A DNA stretch of 64,000 nt, taken from the NCBI RefSeq assembly GCF_002723975.1, contig NZ_BEWO01000003.1:1-64000 (forward strand), read 5' to 3'. This DNA is from Gluconobacter japonicus (GTDB taxonomy: Bacteria > Pseudomonadota > Alphaproteobacteria > Acetobacterales > Acetobacteraceae). The notes under the pieces are model-generated. The model ran no database searches. It had not been told where the DNA came from and saw only the letters and a program-made list of their open reading frames with translations. The translations under genes and the position numbers were made by a program. Position 1 is the stretch's first letter; each line of letters starts with the position of its first letter. Shown in pieces: positions 17,094 to 26,361 of this stretch.

Positions 17094-18641
17094 TTAGAAC
17101 GTAATACCTGTCTCGAAATCCATCAGCAGCGCATTCTTGTACCGGTTGGTACCACCCGGATGCATGATGTACTGCGCACCAGGCCGGATCACGAGCCACG
17201 GGGTCGGGCGCCAGCCGTAGTTCAGTTCGATGGCATGTTCTTCAGAAGGCTTATACAGCCCTGTTGCCCCCGCCGCCTGCATCTGGCGCGCCCAGATGGT
17301 CAGCTTCGGGTTCACCCACAGCATTTTCATGCCAAGGCTGATCGTGTCGTTCGGGCGGTCCTTGAAGGTGCCTTTGCGCGTGATGCCCCATGTGATGAAG
17401 TAAGGCGCAATTGCCGTACGCGGATCACCCCAGGTGAAAGAGCCGAAGAACGATGTTCCACGGTTCGGATCCGCCTTGTCACGCTCCAGCATCCGGTCAA
17501 ACTGGAACCAGCCACCAAACCGACCACGCACCTGCTGGACTGGCGCCGAAATCAGATATTCCGTCGGAACGCCGAATGTTCCAAGCTGACCGTAAACATT
17601 CTTGACCTGAGAAGAATCCCAGTAGCCGCCAATCTTGATATTGGTCTGAAGCGGGCCGCTGTAATCATCCTTGCCGCCCTGATGCCAGCCAAGCTGGAAC
17701 GGAACGTACGTGCCCGTTGCGCCATGAAGGTTCATCTTCCAGCCGTTATGCGTATTGGCAATCGTCGGATCGACCGAATACGCACCAAACTGAATCAGAT
17801 AATGATTGTTCCCGGCGGGGTAGAACTTCACCCACGCACCCGGATGCGCCGTCGGGTAATATCCATAACCCGAGTTCATCGCGACAGACTGCGGCATACC
17901 GCAGATGGCGTTGGACTCGAACTGGCAGTACTGGCTCATGCCCCAGTACATGGAGGACTGTTCGAAATCGTTCTCGGTATTGATTTCACCGACTTCCGTG
18001 GAGACATACCGGTTCCACGGCATTTCCCATGACAGACGGGTCAGGCGGACGGTTTCACCCGATCCAAAGATCTGCTGAGGGCTATCCAGCGCCGGGAGCT
18101 TGGCGCCAATACCCAGACCCTGTCGGGCCGTACTCAGGAAGTGGAAGAGACCAAGGTTCCAGCCAGTCAGCCGCTTCAGATCAAGGTCAATATTCAGGCC
18201 AAACTCATCCGCATACCTAACGGTCTTGGCCTTGCCCCCCATAGGGTTGCCAGCGCTGTCCTGCAGGAAGTGCCCGCCGATATTGATACCTTTTTCCGTC
18301 AGCCAGGTCCGATAGCCGCCCCAGTCCCCTGTCATGGTGCTCTGGGTCAACCAATCGTGGAAACTGGCAGGGAAGAAACGGTTTTCCGTCGTATCAGAAG
18401 GCTGCACACCCGCCAGATGTGAGGGCGTCGGCGCGGGCTTGACCAGCAGAGGGCTGGGCTGGATGGATTTCGTGCGCAGAACCGGATGACCCGCACTGTT
18501 ATGGGCGCGAGGCTGCTCTGCCGATCCTTGAGAAGATGCAGAAGCCGTTTCGGCGTATGCAATCTGGAATGTGGACAGAGCCGTACTCAAAAGACAGGCC
18601 GTCCCCAGAGCCTTCGTCAAACCGCTTCTATACCTCTGCAT
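17094..18641 (-). CDS. OprB-family carbohydrate porin (second copy)
   Basis: A second carbohydrate-selective outer membrane porin of about 515 residues, with the OprB mark TMTGDWGGYRTWLTEKG, barrel strands rich in Trp/Tyr, and a C-terminal LLMDFETGITF ending in Phe. A signal peptide (GLTKALGTACLLSTALS) begins at MQRYRSG, so I start at 18641. It is a distant paralogue of the porin at 13.0-14.6 kb. The two flank the Fur-box receptor in convergent order. Confidence 0.87.
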   Translation of the reverse strand: MQRYRSGLTKALGTACLLSTALSTFQIAYAETASASSQGSAEQPRAHNSAGHPVLRTKSIQPSPLLVKPAPTPSHLAGVQPSDTTENRFFPASFHDWLTQSTMTGDWGGYRTWLTEKGINIGGHFLQDSAGNPMGGKAKTVRYADEFGLNIDLDLKRLTGWNLGLFHFLSTARQGLGIGAKLPALDSPQQIFGSGETVRLTRLSWEMPWNRYVSTEVGEINTENDFEQSSMYWGMSQYCQFESNAICGMPQSVAMNSGYGYYPTAHPGAWVKFYPAGNNHYLIQFGAYSVDPTIANTHNGWKMNLHGATGTYVPFQLGWHQGGKDDYSGPLQTNIKIGGYWDSSQVKNVYGQLGTFGVPTEYLISAPVQQVRGRFGGWFQFDRMLERDKADPNRGTSFFGSFTWGDPRTAIAPYFITWGITRKGTFKDRPNDTISLGMKMLWVNPKLTIWARQMQAAGATGLYKPSEEHAIELNYGWRPTPWLVIRPGAQYIMHPGGTNRYKNALLMDFETGITF

Positions 18642-18833
18642 TTCTTTTCGCGTGTCCCTCTCGCGTGGCCTGTAGCTGGAAAATCGTGAACGACTGTCCA
18701 ATACAGGCCGATACCGGTCCGGAATAGAGAGAGGAAGACGCTTGTTTTCCTAATCGGCACCCTCGGGAGATTTAAGACAAATGATGTCCAATCATTTTCC
18801 TAGGTTTTCTCCCGAATTACAAAAGTTTCACGT

Positions 18834-20345
18834 TCAAGAAATCGTGGAAAGTTTCTTGTTCACAGTTATGTGTTGTCGATCCCAACGCCGCGTCAAAGGC
18901 TCGATACAGGCCAGAATCACGACAATCGCAACGGCAATTTCACAAAGCGTCCGGAACAAACCCGCATAAAGAACATTGCCAGCAGATGTCGCCACATCGG
19001 CCGGCATGGCAGCCTCATTCGCAATAACGCTGCCCACATACATGGCAATGCCCCAAAGCAGGTAAAGGCCGCCCATCATGAAACCACCAAGCCTTGCCGG
19101 AGCGTAACGGGCGATAATGGCCAGCCCCAGACCATTGGTCAGCAATTCCGCAAAGGACAGCAGCCCGTAGCCCACAACCATGATCCATGGAGAAACAAGG
19201 CCCGTCGTTGCCGCCGTTGCAAACCACCAGACACCAAAGGCCAGTGCGACCATCGCATATCCGATCAACATCTTGCGGGCGATAGACAGATCCCGGCCCT
19301 GTGCACCGAAGCGATTGTACACGGTGGCCAGTATCGGGCTGAGCGCCATGATCCAGAGCGAGTTGAGAGCCTGGAACTGTCCGGCAGACATGTGCAGGAT
19401 CGTGACGCCAGCAATTTTGAAATCACCGGACACATCCCGCAAGGCATAGAGCGTGAGAGACGTAATCATCTGCTGATAATAAATCAGATAGATCGTCCCC
19501 TGCAGGGAAAGCAGATAGGTCAGTTTCAGACCGGGCCGCTCTTCTGCTGGCGCGCGGCCATACAACACCGCCCAGATAACGGCCAGACCAACCCCTGCAA
19601 CAATCACGCAAATTCTTGCAAGACCATCGCTGCTCAGAATCCACGCATTGAAAAGCGTCAGCAGCAGCAATCCCAGCCCCACCAGCCCAAAACGACTGAG
19701 TGGGATACCTTTCTGCTCGATCGGACTGGCCGTATAATCCAGCCAGTTGGACCGCCACAGATAATAGAGCAACCCGACAACAAGCCCTCCGGAGCATGTG
19801 GCAAAGGCAACTGGCGCCCCATAATGGACCTGTAACCACGGCGTCAGCAACATCGAAACGGTCGAGCCGACATTTACGGACATGTAGTAGAGCGTAAATG
19901 CAGCATCCAGCGCCGCATCATCCCCTTCATAAATCCGCCTGACCAGATTACCCGCATTGGGCTTGAACAAACCATTCCCCGTAGAAATCAGGGCCATAGC
20001 CAGCAACAGAAGAGTCGTGGAATTCAGGGACGCTGCAAGACAGGCATAACCAAGGGCCAGCGACACGGTCCCCATGACGACGGTCCGCCGCGTTCCCAGA
20101 ACACGGTCTCCCAGAACGCCACCCAATGCTGGCGTGATATATGTCAGAGCGGAAAAAGCGCCCATCATCAGATTGGCCGCTGTGTCTGCCATCCGAAGCT
20201 GTTGCACCATGAACAGCGTCAGAACGGCCTGCATCCCGTAATAGCCGAACCGTTCCCACAGCTCGATTGCCAGTACGACAGTAAAGGCCCGGCGGCGTTG
20301 CGCCCCGGTATCCTGAACAGCGGGAGAAGAAGAAAAGGACGCCAT
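18834..20345 (-). CDS. POT-family proton-coupled oligopeptide transporter
   Basis: An inner membrane symporter of the PTR2/POT family that imports di- and tripeptides with protons. It has about 14 hydrophobic segments; the ELWERFGYYGMQAVLTLFMV motif (ExxERFxYY) in the first span is diagnostic, and the GNGLFKPNAGNLV segment matches the second family signature. The start is at ATG 20345 (MASFSSSPAV) because the upstream extension does not resemble the family. A small membrane protein gene lies just upstream on the same strand. Confidence 0.92.
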   Translation of the reverse strand: MASFSSSPAVQDTGAQRRRAFTVVLAIELWERFGYYGMQAVLTLFMVQQLRMADTAANLMMGAFSALTYITPALGGVLGDRVLGTRRTVVMGTVSLALGYACLAASLNSTTLLLLAMALISTGNGLFKPNAGNLVRRIYEGDDAALDAAFTLYYMSVNVGSTVSMLLTPWLQVHYGAPVAFATCSGGLVVGLLYYLWRSNWLDYTASPIEQKGIPLSRFGLVGLGLLLLTLFNAWILSSDGLARICVIVAGVGLAVIWAVLYGRAPAEERPGLKLTYLLSLQGTIYLIYYQQMITSLTLYALRDVSGDFKIAGVTILHMSAGQFQALNSLWIMALSPILATVYNRFGAQGRDLSIARKMLIGYAMVALAFGVWWFATAATTGLVSPWIMVVGYGLLSFAELLTNGLGLAIIARYAPARLGGFMMGGLYLLWGIAMYVGSVIANEAAMPADVATSAGNVLYAGLFRTLCEIAVAIVVILACIEPLTRRWDRQHITVNKKLSTIS

Positions 20346-20379
20346 GAAATACCCGTCAAAAGCAAAGACGGGCCTTACT

Positions 20380-20529
20380 TTAGGGCAAATGCCACTCCCC
20401 GGCGAGGATGAGCGCATGCGCTCCCATGATGCTTAGAGCCACGACAAAAATAATCGCGAAAATACCGCCAATGATCTGCCGCCATGGCCAGTCTGGCAGA
20501 CGCGCTTTCGCGCGCCGGACCATGCCCAT
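20380..20529 (-). CDS. Small single-span membrane protein, 49 residues
   Basis: A short frame starts ATG at 20529, two bases after the stop of the J-domain gene on the same strand. The product has a basic N-terminus (MVRRAKARLPDWPWRQ), one clear membrane helix (IGGIFAIIFVVALSIMGAHA) and a tail ending GEWHLP. The tight spacing and positive-inside layout suggest a real gene of the J-domain operon. Family and function are unknown. Confidence 0.55.
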   Translation of the reverse strand: MGMVRRAKARLPDWPWRQIIGGIFAIIFVVALSIMGAHALILAGEWHLP

Positions 20530-20531
20530 TT

Positions 20532-21440
20532 TCAGACCTCCTGAGCAGCAAAAAAGGCTTCAAGCTCAGGCGAGACAGTCCCGATATGCACCTGAAGGGT
20601 CACGAACAGATCACCTGCCGGATGCTTCTTGTCTGCACCAACGCCACGCCCCGCCAGCCGGAGAACCTTCCCGCTGTCAGAATGCTTGGGCACCTTGACC
20701 GCAACATCCCCCTTCGGCGTCGACACCGTCACCTTACCGCCCAGAACCGCTGTTCGCAGGTCCACATTCTGGGTGATGCGCAGATTACGCCCGTCGCGGG
20801 TGTAACGCTTGTCAGGTGTGACACTGATGGTCAAAAGCGCATCGCCCGGAACACCCGGCTGTCCATCCATCCCCGGACGACCGGGAGCTCCCTTGCCACG
20901 AACACGCAAGGTCTGGCCGTCTTCCACTCCGGGAGGCACTCGCACTTCCGTATGCCCTCCTTCTCCCAAAGCAAGATCAAGAGATGTGCCCAGAACAGCC
21001 TGTTCAAAACTGATGGTTACGGAAAACCGCCGATCCGATCCTTTTGAGGCCCGCCGTCCGGCAGCGCCACCGGGACGAAAATCCCCACTGAAGCCACCGC
21101 CCCCGAACATATCGGAGAAGAACGACCCTAGGTCTTCCTGACTGAAATTGCCCTGGAACCCATGCGCGCCGCCGCCCGGCCCACCACCGAACCCTGCGCC
21201 ACCAAATGGCCCGCGTTCCTGCCCCTCGGCATCAATCTCGCCACGGTCAAAGCGCTCGCGCTTTTCCTTGTCTCCGATGATGTTATAGGCCTGCCCGACA
21301 GCCTTGAACTTTTCCTCGGCATCCTTGCTGTCAGGATTGTGGTCAGGGTGATACTGCTTGGCCAGCTTCCGGTACGCGCTGCGGATTTCCTTGTCCGTCG
21401 CTGTCTTGGCAACACCGAGAACCGAATAAGGGTCTTTCAT
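20532..21440 (-). CDS. CbpA-like J-domain co-chaperone
   Basis: This is a DnaJ-class partner of DnaK. The J domain (residues 1-68) carries HPD in KQYHPDHNPD. A Gly/Phe-rich region follows (about 75-130), then the two substrate-binding beta domains and dimer end, with GVEDGQTLRVRGKG and the C-terminal VTLQVHIG. There is no CxxCxGxG zinc finger, so it is the CbpA type rather than DnaJ proper. The start overlaps the stop of the upstream 52-residue gene as ATGA, indicating coupling. Confidence 0.9.
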   Translation of the reverse strand: MKDPYSVLGVAKTATDKEIRSAYRKLAKQYHPDHNPDSKDAEEKFKAVGQAYNIIGDKEKRERFDRGEIDAEGQERGPFGGAGFGGGPGGGAHGFQGNFSQEDLGSFFSDMFGGGGFSGDFRPGGAAGRRASKGSDRRFSVTISFEQAVLGTSLDLALGEGGHTEVRVPPGVEDGQTLRVRGKGAPGRPGMDGQPGVPGDALLTISVTPDKRYTRDGRNLRITQNVDLRTAVLGGKVTVSTPKGDVAVKVPKHSDSGKVLRLAGRGVGADKKHPAGDLFVTLQVHIGTVSPELEAFFAAQEV

Positions 21441-21595
21441 CTCACCTCCGCATCATCTGCCGGACCATCATCCAGCAGGTCAATCAGGACTGCGATCACA
21501 ACGTTACGCGCAAAACCCGCCTTAACGCCGTCTGCAATCAGGCTTTCCAACCTGGGGCTGAGGTAGTCCTCAGCCGGATGTCCATCCTGTGCCAT
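21437..21595 (-). CDS. Small protein, 52 residues, coupled to J-domain gene
   Basis: From MAQDGHPAEDYLSPRLESLI the frame encodes 52 residues with an acidic end. The start is set by GGAGGA nine bases upstream, better than the longer frame from 21682. The stop overlaps the J-domain start (ATGA). It looks like a small helical regulatory protein, but the family is not recognised. Confidence 0.6.
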   Translation of the reverse strand: MAQDGHPAEDYLSPRLESLIADGVKAGFARNVVIAVLIDLLDDGPADDAEVR

Positions 21596-21644
21596 ATATA
21601 CTGTTCCTCCGTTATCCCAGATGTGTGACGCCCGTCGCTCCGGG

Positions 21645-22610
21645 TCAATGACTGAGGACAAACTCTGCAATATGCGGGACAAGTTTTGGATCCAAAGGCA
21701 CAGTTGAGTCTGTATAAGCCTTCATAAAATCCGCTTTGTCGGTGCCTTGAACATCCTTCAGCATATGATTGGCCTCTGGCAGATACAGTGCGTCCGCTTT
21801 TGGCGCAGCAGCTTTGAGAAGATCAAAATCGGCTGTCGGACTGATCTGCGTGTCCCGCCCACCCTGAACCAGCATCGTGGGACCTTGATAGGCAGCCACC
21901 AATTTTGCCGGGTCATAACGCATTTCATCCATCAGATAATGCTGAACATTAGAGCGGAAAAGGGTGCGCAGGCCCGGATGCAGCGTCTGGGGATCAACAG
22001 TTTTCCCTGCTTCAAGATCATTCAACGCTCCATCAATCTGAGGCAGAATGCTTTGTGTGCCAGGGGCCGCATGGAGCTGACTCCGAAGGATTTCTCCTAT
22101 TGATCGCCCTGGCGCAGACAGCAGGATTAATCCGCATAGAGGCTTCACCGAGGACGCCGAAGCGAGAGCGACAAGCGCACCTTCACTATGACCTGCAACC
22201 CACACACAGGAAATGCCAGTTTGATGCTGGATTGTGTTTATCCAGCTTTGCACATCCGTGACGTACTCATGGATTGTGACGTTATTGGCATCGGGAATAG
22301 CCCGCGCGCTTCCGAACATACCCCGCTTGTCGATACGGACAGAAGAAATCCCATGTTCTGCCAGCCCTTCTGCCAGCAGACGAAGGGTCGCGGGCTTTAT
22401 GGAGGTCAGACTGTCTCCGTTGCGATCGGTAGCACCAGAGCCGGGAATGAGAAGAACAACCGGCTTTTTCGCTCCCGCATCCAAGAAAGCTCCTGCCAGT
22501 ACACCCTGAGGACCCGGCGCCTCGACAGGACTTTCCGTCGCAGCCAGTACAGTCGAAGGCGGGAGGGCAAACACCCCCAGAAGAAACAGGTAGCGGCGGA
22601 AACGATACAT
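21645..22610 (-). CDS. Exported alpha/beta hydrolase
   Basis: A signal peptide (cleavage about PSTVLA-A) precedes an alpha/beta hydrolase fold of about 290 residues. The oxyanion segment VVLLIPGSGATDRNGDS is followed by nucleophile Ser in VAGHSEGALVALA, acid Asp likely in GGRDTQISP and His in EANHMLKD. This resembles the secreted BAAT/dienelactone-like hydrolases, but the substrate is unknown. I start at 22610 because AAGGGGACTGAG precedes it. It stands alone between the small gene and the efflux operon. Confidence 0.85.
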   Translation of the reverse strand: MYRFRRYLFLLGVFALPPSTVLAATESPVEAPGPQGVLAGAFLDAGAKKPVVLLIPGSGATDRNGDSLTSIKPATLRLLAEGLAEHGISSVRIDKRGMFGSARAIPDANNVTIHEYVTDVQSWINTIQHQTGISCVWVAGHSEGALVALASASSVKPLCGLILLSAPGRSIGEILRSQLHAAPGTQSILPQIDGALNDLEAGKTVDPQTLHPGLRTLFRSNVQHYLMDEMRYDPAKLVAAYQGPTMLVQGGRDTQISPTADFDLLKAAAPKADALYLPEANHMLKDVQGTDKADFMKAYTDSTVPLDPKLVPHIAEFVLSH

Positions 22611-22677
22611 CTCAGTCCCCTTGCGTGACACACCCCGAAACCTGCCACGGACAACAACGCACCGCCACGTTTTTCAC

Positions 22678-24183
22678 TCAGCGCGTAAAGGCACGCGCCA
22701 GAGCGTTCTGCTTCCCAACTTCAACCGGCAGACGCGTATCTGTGAGCTGACGTCCCTGCCAGCCAGCGCCCATGGCTGTATAAAGTGCAATAGCATCGCG
22801 CAGGCGCGCCGTGCGCCCGACAACGGCCTGATCCTGCGCGGTCAGAGCCGTCTGCTCGGTGGTCAGGACATTCAGATATCCTGTCAGACCAGCACCAAAC
22901 AGCTTCTGAGCCCTGTCACGGGCCAGACCAGAATCCCGGGCAGCATCTTCAAGCTGACTGACCAGTTCATCGTCATGCCGCCAGTCGCCCAGTGAGTCTT
23001 CAACTTCCTCAAACGCCTTGAGCACTGTCTTGCGATAGACCAACCGGCTGGCTTCTGCTTCTGCACGGGCCTGAGCAATCTCAGCGGTATAGCGACCACC
23101 ATGAATGACAGGCAAAGACGCCATCATCATGAAGCTCCAGGCCATACCGCCCATCTGGAACGCCTGATAAGCCGCCGAGGCATTCGGGTTGAACGTCAGC
23201 GGGATCATGAACTTCGGATAGAGGTTCGCGACCGCTACACCCACCTGCGCGGTATCAGCAGCATAATGTGCCTCAGCCGCACGAATATCCGGGCGGTTGG
23301 CCAGAACAATCGACGGCAGGGACGCAGGGAACGTCGGAACCGTTGGCAGCGGTTTGCGAACATCCAGCTCCTCTTCAAGCTTGCCGGGCATTTCACCCAG
23401 AAGCACGGAAATCGCATGGATCAGTCGCTCTTCCTGCGAGTGGAGAGGGGCAAGCCGTGAGCGTTCGAGATGCTCTTCGGTCTGCGCCTGCGCTACAGCC
23501 AGTGTATTGCCAAGACCGTGCGTATAAAGCTTTTCCGTCAATTCACGCGAGCGCTGTGCCACATCAATGCTGCGTTCCGTAACAGCCAACCGCTCCTGCA
23601 CGCCGCGAAGCGATACATAATCCGATGCCAGTTCAGACAGCAGCGAAACTAGAATGGCGCGACGGTTTTCAATGGACTCTTCAACCAGCCGCTTGCGCTC
23701 TTCCACCTGACGGGAAATATGCCCGAACAGGTCAATTTCCCAGCTCGCACGCGCACCATAGGTCAGGACAGACGCCTGAGGGCGGTTTGCGGGATTACCA
23801 GGACGGAGCGGCCAGTTGTCCACATTGATGGAATACCGGTCATCACCGCCGCCCATAGCCGCATCAAGCTGCGGATACCAAGCTGCCTGCGCCTGTCGAC
23901 GGACAGCACGCTCGGACACAATATGCTGGGACGCAATCTGAAGGTCGTAGTTCCCTTTGATCGCCTGCTCGACCAGTTCGTTCAGCATGGGATCGTGGAA
24001 TTGCGCCCACCAGTCCTTCATGTCCGCTTCCGTTCGGGCAATCTCCTCTGCCGTCACCGAATGAGGCTGCTCAACGAAAGAGTCAGGCACCTTGATCCTG
24101 TCTGGCTTGAAATTCGGCCCAACGGTGCAGGCCGTAAGCGACAGACAGGTGCTAAGAGCGAGGGTAAGGAGTTTGCGGGACAT
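22678..24183 (-). CDS. NodT/OprM-type outer membrane efflux lipoprotein
   Basis: The outer membrane channel of a tripartite efflux system. A signal peptide with lipobox LSLTAC (Cys19) is followed by two repeated OEP domains with long coiled coils, and segments such as WWAQFHDPMLNELVEQAI and NRPDIRAAEAHYAADTAQVG typical of the NodT family. The length of 501 residues is typical. It lies two bases after the HlyD-type gene stop in the same operon. Confidence 0.92.
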   Translation of the reverse strand: MSRKLLTLALSTCLSLTACTVGPNFKPDRIKVPDSFVEQPHSVTAEEIARTEADMKDWWAQFHDPMLNELVEQAIKGNYDLQIASQHIVSERAVRRQAQAAWYPQLDAAMGGGDDRYSINVDNWPLRPGNPANRPQASVLTYGARASWEIDLFGHISRQVEERKRLVEESIENRRAILVSLLSELASDYVSLRGVQERLAVTERSIDVAQRSRELTEKLYTHGLGNTLAVAQAQTEEHLERSRLAPLHSQEERLIHAISVLLGEMPGKLEEELDVRKPLPTVPTFPASLPSIVLANRPDIRAAEAHYAADTAQVGVAVANLYPKFMIPLTFNPNASAAYQAFQMGGMAWSFMMMASLPVIHGGRYTAEIAQARAEAEASRLVYRKTVLKAFEEVEDSLGDWRHDDELVSQLEDAARDSGLARDRAQKLFGAGLTGYLNVLTTEQTALTAQDQAVVGRTARLRDAIALYTAMGAGWQGRQLTDTRLPVEVGKQNALARAFTR

Positions 24184-24185
24184 GA

Positions 24186-25097
24186 TCAGAGATGATTCTG
24201 CAGCCAGGTGGTCAGCTTGCCACGGGCGCCGGGCGTTTCGCGGCCGATCGTGACAGTCGCGGTCATACCGGCCGCAAGGGTGATTTCCGGCGGAACGTTA
24301 TCCAGTTCCAGACGAACCGGAATACGCTGCGCCAGTCGGACCCAGGTAAAGATCGGATTTACATCCGGCAGGCCAAGGCGATCTGAGACACCATTGCGGT
24401 CATTAATACCACGACCAATGCTGACGACGTGCGCAGGAAGGATCTGCTTGTATCCCATCAGCTTCACACGGGCTTCGTCACCGACATGCACGCCGTGCAT
24501 CTTGGTTTCTTCAAAGTATCCGTTGATCCAGTAGCTGTGCGCGTCAATCACTGCCAGACCGGGCTGACCAGCATGGGCATAGTCACCGACACGAAGATTG
24601 AGGTTGGTAATGTACCCATCAACTGGCGAATAGACTGTCGAGCGCTGAAGATTGAGCAGAGCGGTATTCAGTTCAGCTTTCGCCGCATTGACCTTGGCCC
24701 GCTGCGTCTCGACATTCGAGTTGAAGTCTTCCTGCTCTTCAGCAGAAACAATGCCACCCAGCCCCATACGGCGCTTGGCATCCGAAGAGCGAAGCTTCAG
24801 GTCTTCTTCCGCACCGGCAAGGCGCGCACGAGCCGCATCAATATCAAGGCGGAAACGCACCGGATCAAGCACGAACAGCGGATCACCGCGATGGACGAAC
24901 TGGTTATCCACTACGGGAACAGAGACCACTGTTCCTGACACTTCAGGGGCTGCATCCACGACATAAACGCGAACACGACCATCTCTGGTCCACGGCGCGA
25001 GAACGTAAATGTCCCACATGGTCCGGCCAAGGCCGATAGCCATGGCAAGGACAATCAGAGTCAGCAGAACGCGGATCACACTGCGGGTCCAGTTCAT
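24186..25097 (-). CDS. HlyD/EmrA-family periplasmic membrane fusion protein
   Basis: A 303-residue adaptor with one N-terminal membrane helix. The biotinyl-lipoyl-like segment EVSGTVVSVPVVDNQFVHRGDPLFV precedes a coiled coil (about 80-150), and the barrel segment SPVDGYITNLNLRVGDYAHAGQP follows. This matches the AaeA class that pairs with FUSC pumps to export aromatic acids. It lies between a DUF1656 gene and the outer membrane channel gene. No pump gene is adjacent. Confidence 0.9.
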   Translation of the reverse strand: MNWTRSVIRVLLTLIVLAMAIGLGRTMWDIYVLAPWTRDGRVRVYVVDAAPEVSGTVVSVPVVDNQFVHRGDPLFVLDPVRFRLDIDAARARLAGAEEDLKLRSSDAKRRMGLGGIVSAEEQEDFNSNVETQRAKVNAAKAELNTALLNLQRSTVYSPVDGYITNLNLRVGDYAHAGQPGLAVIDAHSYWINGYFEETKMHGVHVGDEARVKLMGYKQILPAHVVSIGRGINDRNGVSDRLGLPDVNPIFTWVRLAQRIPVRLELDNVPPEITLAAGMTATVTIGRETPGARGKLTTWLQNHL

Positions 25098-25109
25098 AGC
25101 CGACCCCTC

Positions 25110-25304
25110 CTAGACGTAAAGGATGAGCAGACAGAGAACACAGACATAGAGCGCTATTTCAAATAGAGCGACGTGCCAGAACCAGCTTAAGGCGCCGGTC
25201 CGCCACAGAATGCTTCTCAACAGCAATGTCACGAACACTGCTGCAACGGCATAGATTGAAAGGGGTGCGACAAAGACGCCGAAGAGATTAACTTCCGTAA
25301 GCAT
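25110..25304 (-). CDS. DUF1656 (AaeX-like) membrane protein
   Basis: From MLTEVNLFGVFVAPLSIYA the product has two membrane helices in 64 residues. DUF1656/AaeX proteins almost always sit beside an AaeA-type HlyD protein and an FUSC pump. Here the HlyD gene follows 12 bases on, but no pump gene is present upstream; the next gene is a holin-like membrane protein. I start at 25304 because the longer frame adds non-family residues. Confidence 0.8.
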   Translation of the reverse strand: MLTEVNLFGVFVAPLSIYAVAAVFVTLLLRSILWRTGALSWFWHVALFEIALYVCVLCLLILYV

Positions 25305-25475
25305 CAGGTTGTGACCTTGCTGCCAACTAACGGACTGTTCGACGAACTTTCCACGGGACTCCTCGCAAGTCCGTGACGACTCCCACAAGGGCGTGATCAC
25401 GGCACAGGCGAAGTCCTTACGCCATTAACCCACGGGTGGCCAGATGGCTTTGACAAAAATCAGTCATAAAATGTC

Positions 25476-25910
25476 TTATTTGGAATGACTGAAAAAACTT
25501 CTGATGAGTGAAAAGAGTTTCCGGCCTGTAAAACGTCCTGCCGGTCCAAGCAAAAGACCCGTCACGGCGGTGACCGCAATAGACTGTTTCAGTTCGACGA
25601 GCTTACGGTCACGACGGATACGAGCCTCGATTTCAACCACATCAGGGATGGACCAGGCCGCCAGCGCAGCGAAGATCACCACAAAAAGCATATCCACACC
25701 GATGACACAGAGGCTGGCTTTGACGTAGCTCAGCCCTGCAACACTGATAAAGAAAGCCCACAGGAAGCCATGAAAAGAAATGGCAGCGAACAACAGGAAG
25801 ACGACTGCAACAAGGGCACAAGCCACCCGACGGCCGATTCGCATCGCGGAACGTGAGAGGATCTGGCCTTGGGCGGACAGGACTTCCTGACCGAGTTCGA
25901 TAGGCTTCAT
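25476..25910 (-). CDS. Phage-holin-like / DUF1469-type membrane protein
   Basis: The product of 144 residues has a short amphipathic N-terminus and two strong hydrophobic segments (ACALVAVVFLLFAAISFHGF and ASLCVIGVDMLFVVIFAALAAW). A charged helical segment EIEARIRRDRKLVELKQ follows, then a weaker membrane segment. This matches the broad holin-X / DUF1469 group of envelope stress proteins that often adjoin DUF883 genes, as here. Despite the name, no phage origin is implied. Confidence 0.65.
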   Translation of the reverse strand: MKPIELGQEVLSAQGQILSRSAMRIGRRVACALVAVVFLLFAAISFHGFLWAFFISVAGLSYVKASLCVIGVDMLFVVIFAALAAWSIPDVVEIEARIRRDRKLVELKQSIAVTAVTGLLLGPAGRFTGRKLFSLIRSFFSHSK

Positions 25911-25996
25911 GGAGGATCGTTCGCCTTTATTCTAAACAGGACGGGTGCAGGCCTGCGCACATCGCCTGCTTCCCGCCTGAAAAGGTTACGTGCCGA

Positions 25997-26275
25997 TTAC
26001 TTGGAAAAACGGCCCGCCAGGAAACCGACCACAGCCGAGATCAGAATAGCGGCGATAGGCCGCGACTGCACACGCGTCGATACATTTTCGATTTCATGAT
26101 CCGTGATTTTACGGGCATTTGCAACGGCGTGCTCCGTGCGATCAGCAGCCTGAAGCAGCATAGGGCTGACATAGTCGTTCAGAATCTGTTCGACCTGCTT
26201 GCGAAGACTGTCAATCTGCTCCTGCGTGGTTTCTGCAGCGACTTCGATGTTCTTCTTGACGGTATCACGGCTCAT
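25997..26275 (-). CDS. DUF883 (ElaB/YqjD-type) membrane-anchored protein
   Basis: The 92-residue product is mostly a helical coiled coil with a C-terminal tail anchor (RPIAAILISAVVGFLAGRFSK), the hallmark of ElaB/YqjD. Family members bind ribosomes at the membrane in stationary phase in enterobacteria; that role is only inferred here. The start is ATG 26275, preceded by GAGGG. It precedes the holin-like gene on the same strand by about 85 bases. Confidence 0.85.
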   Translation of the reverse strand: MSRDTVKKNIEVAAETTQEQIDSLRKQVEQILNDYVSPMLLQAADRTEHAVANARKITDHEIENVSTRVQSRPIAAILISAVVGFLAGRFSK

Positions 26276-26361
26276 GTTCAAACCCTCATTGCAATATAGT
26301 AGGGGCTTGGGAATCAAGCCCTGTATCTCACTTCAAACGCAAAACCATTATCAGAGGTTGC

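Noticed and set aside
16758-18032. Plus-strand frame of 424 codons
   Set aside because: Mostly antisense to the second OprB gene and crosses a clear bidirectional terminator.
18870-19835. Plus-strand frame of 321 codons
   Set aside because: Antisense to the POT transporter, whose family motifs are unmistakable.
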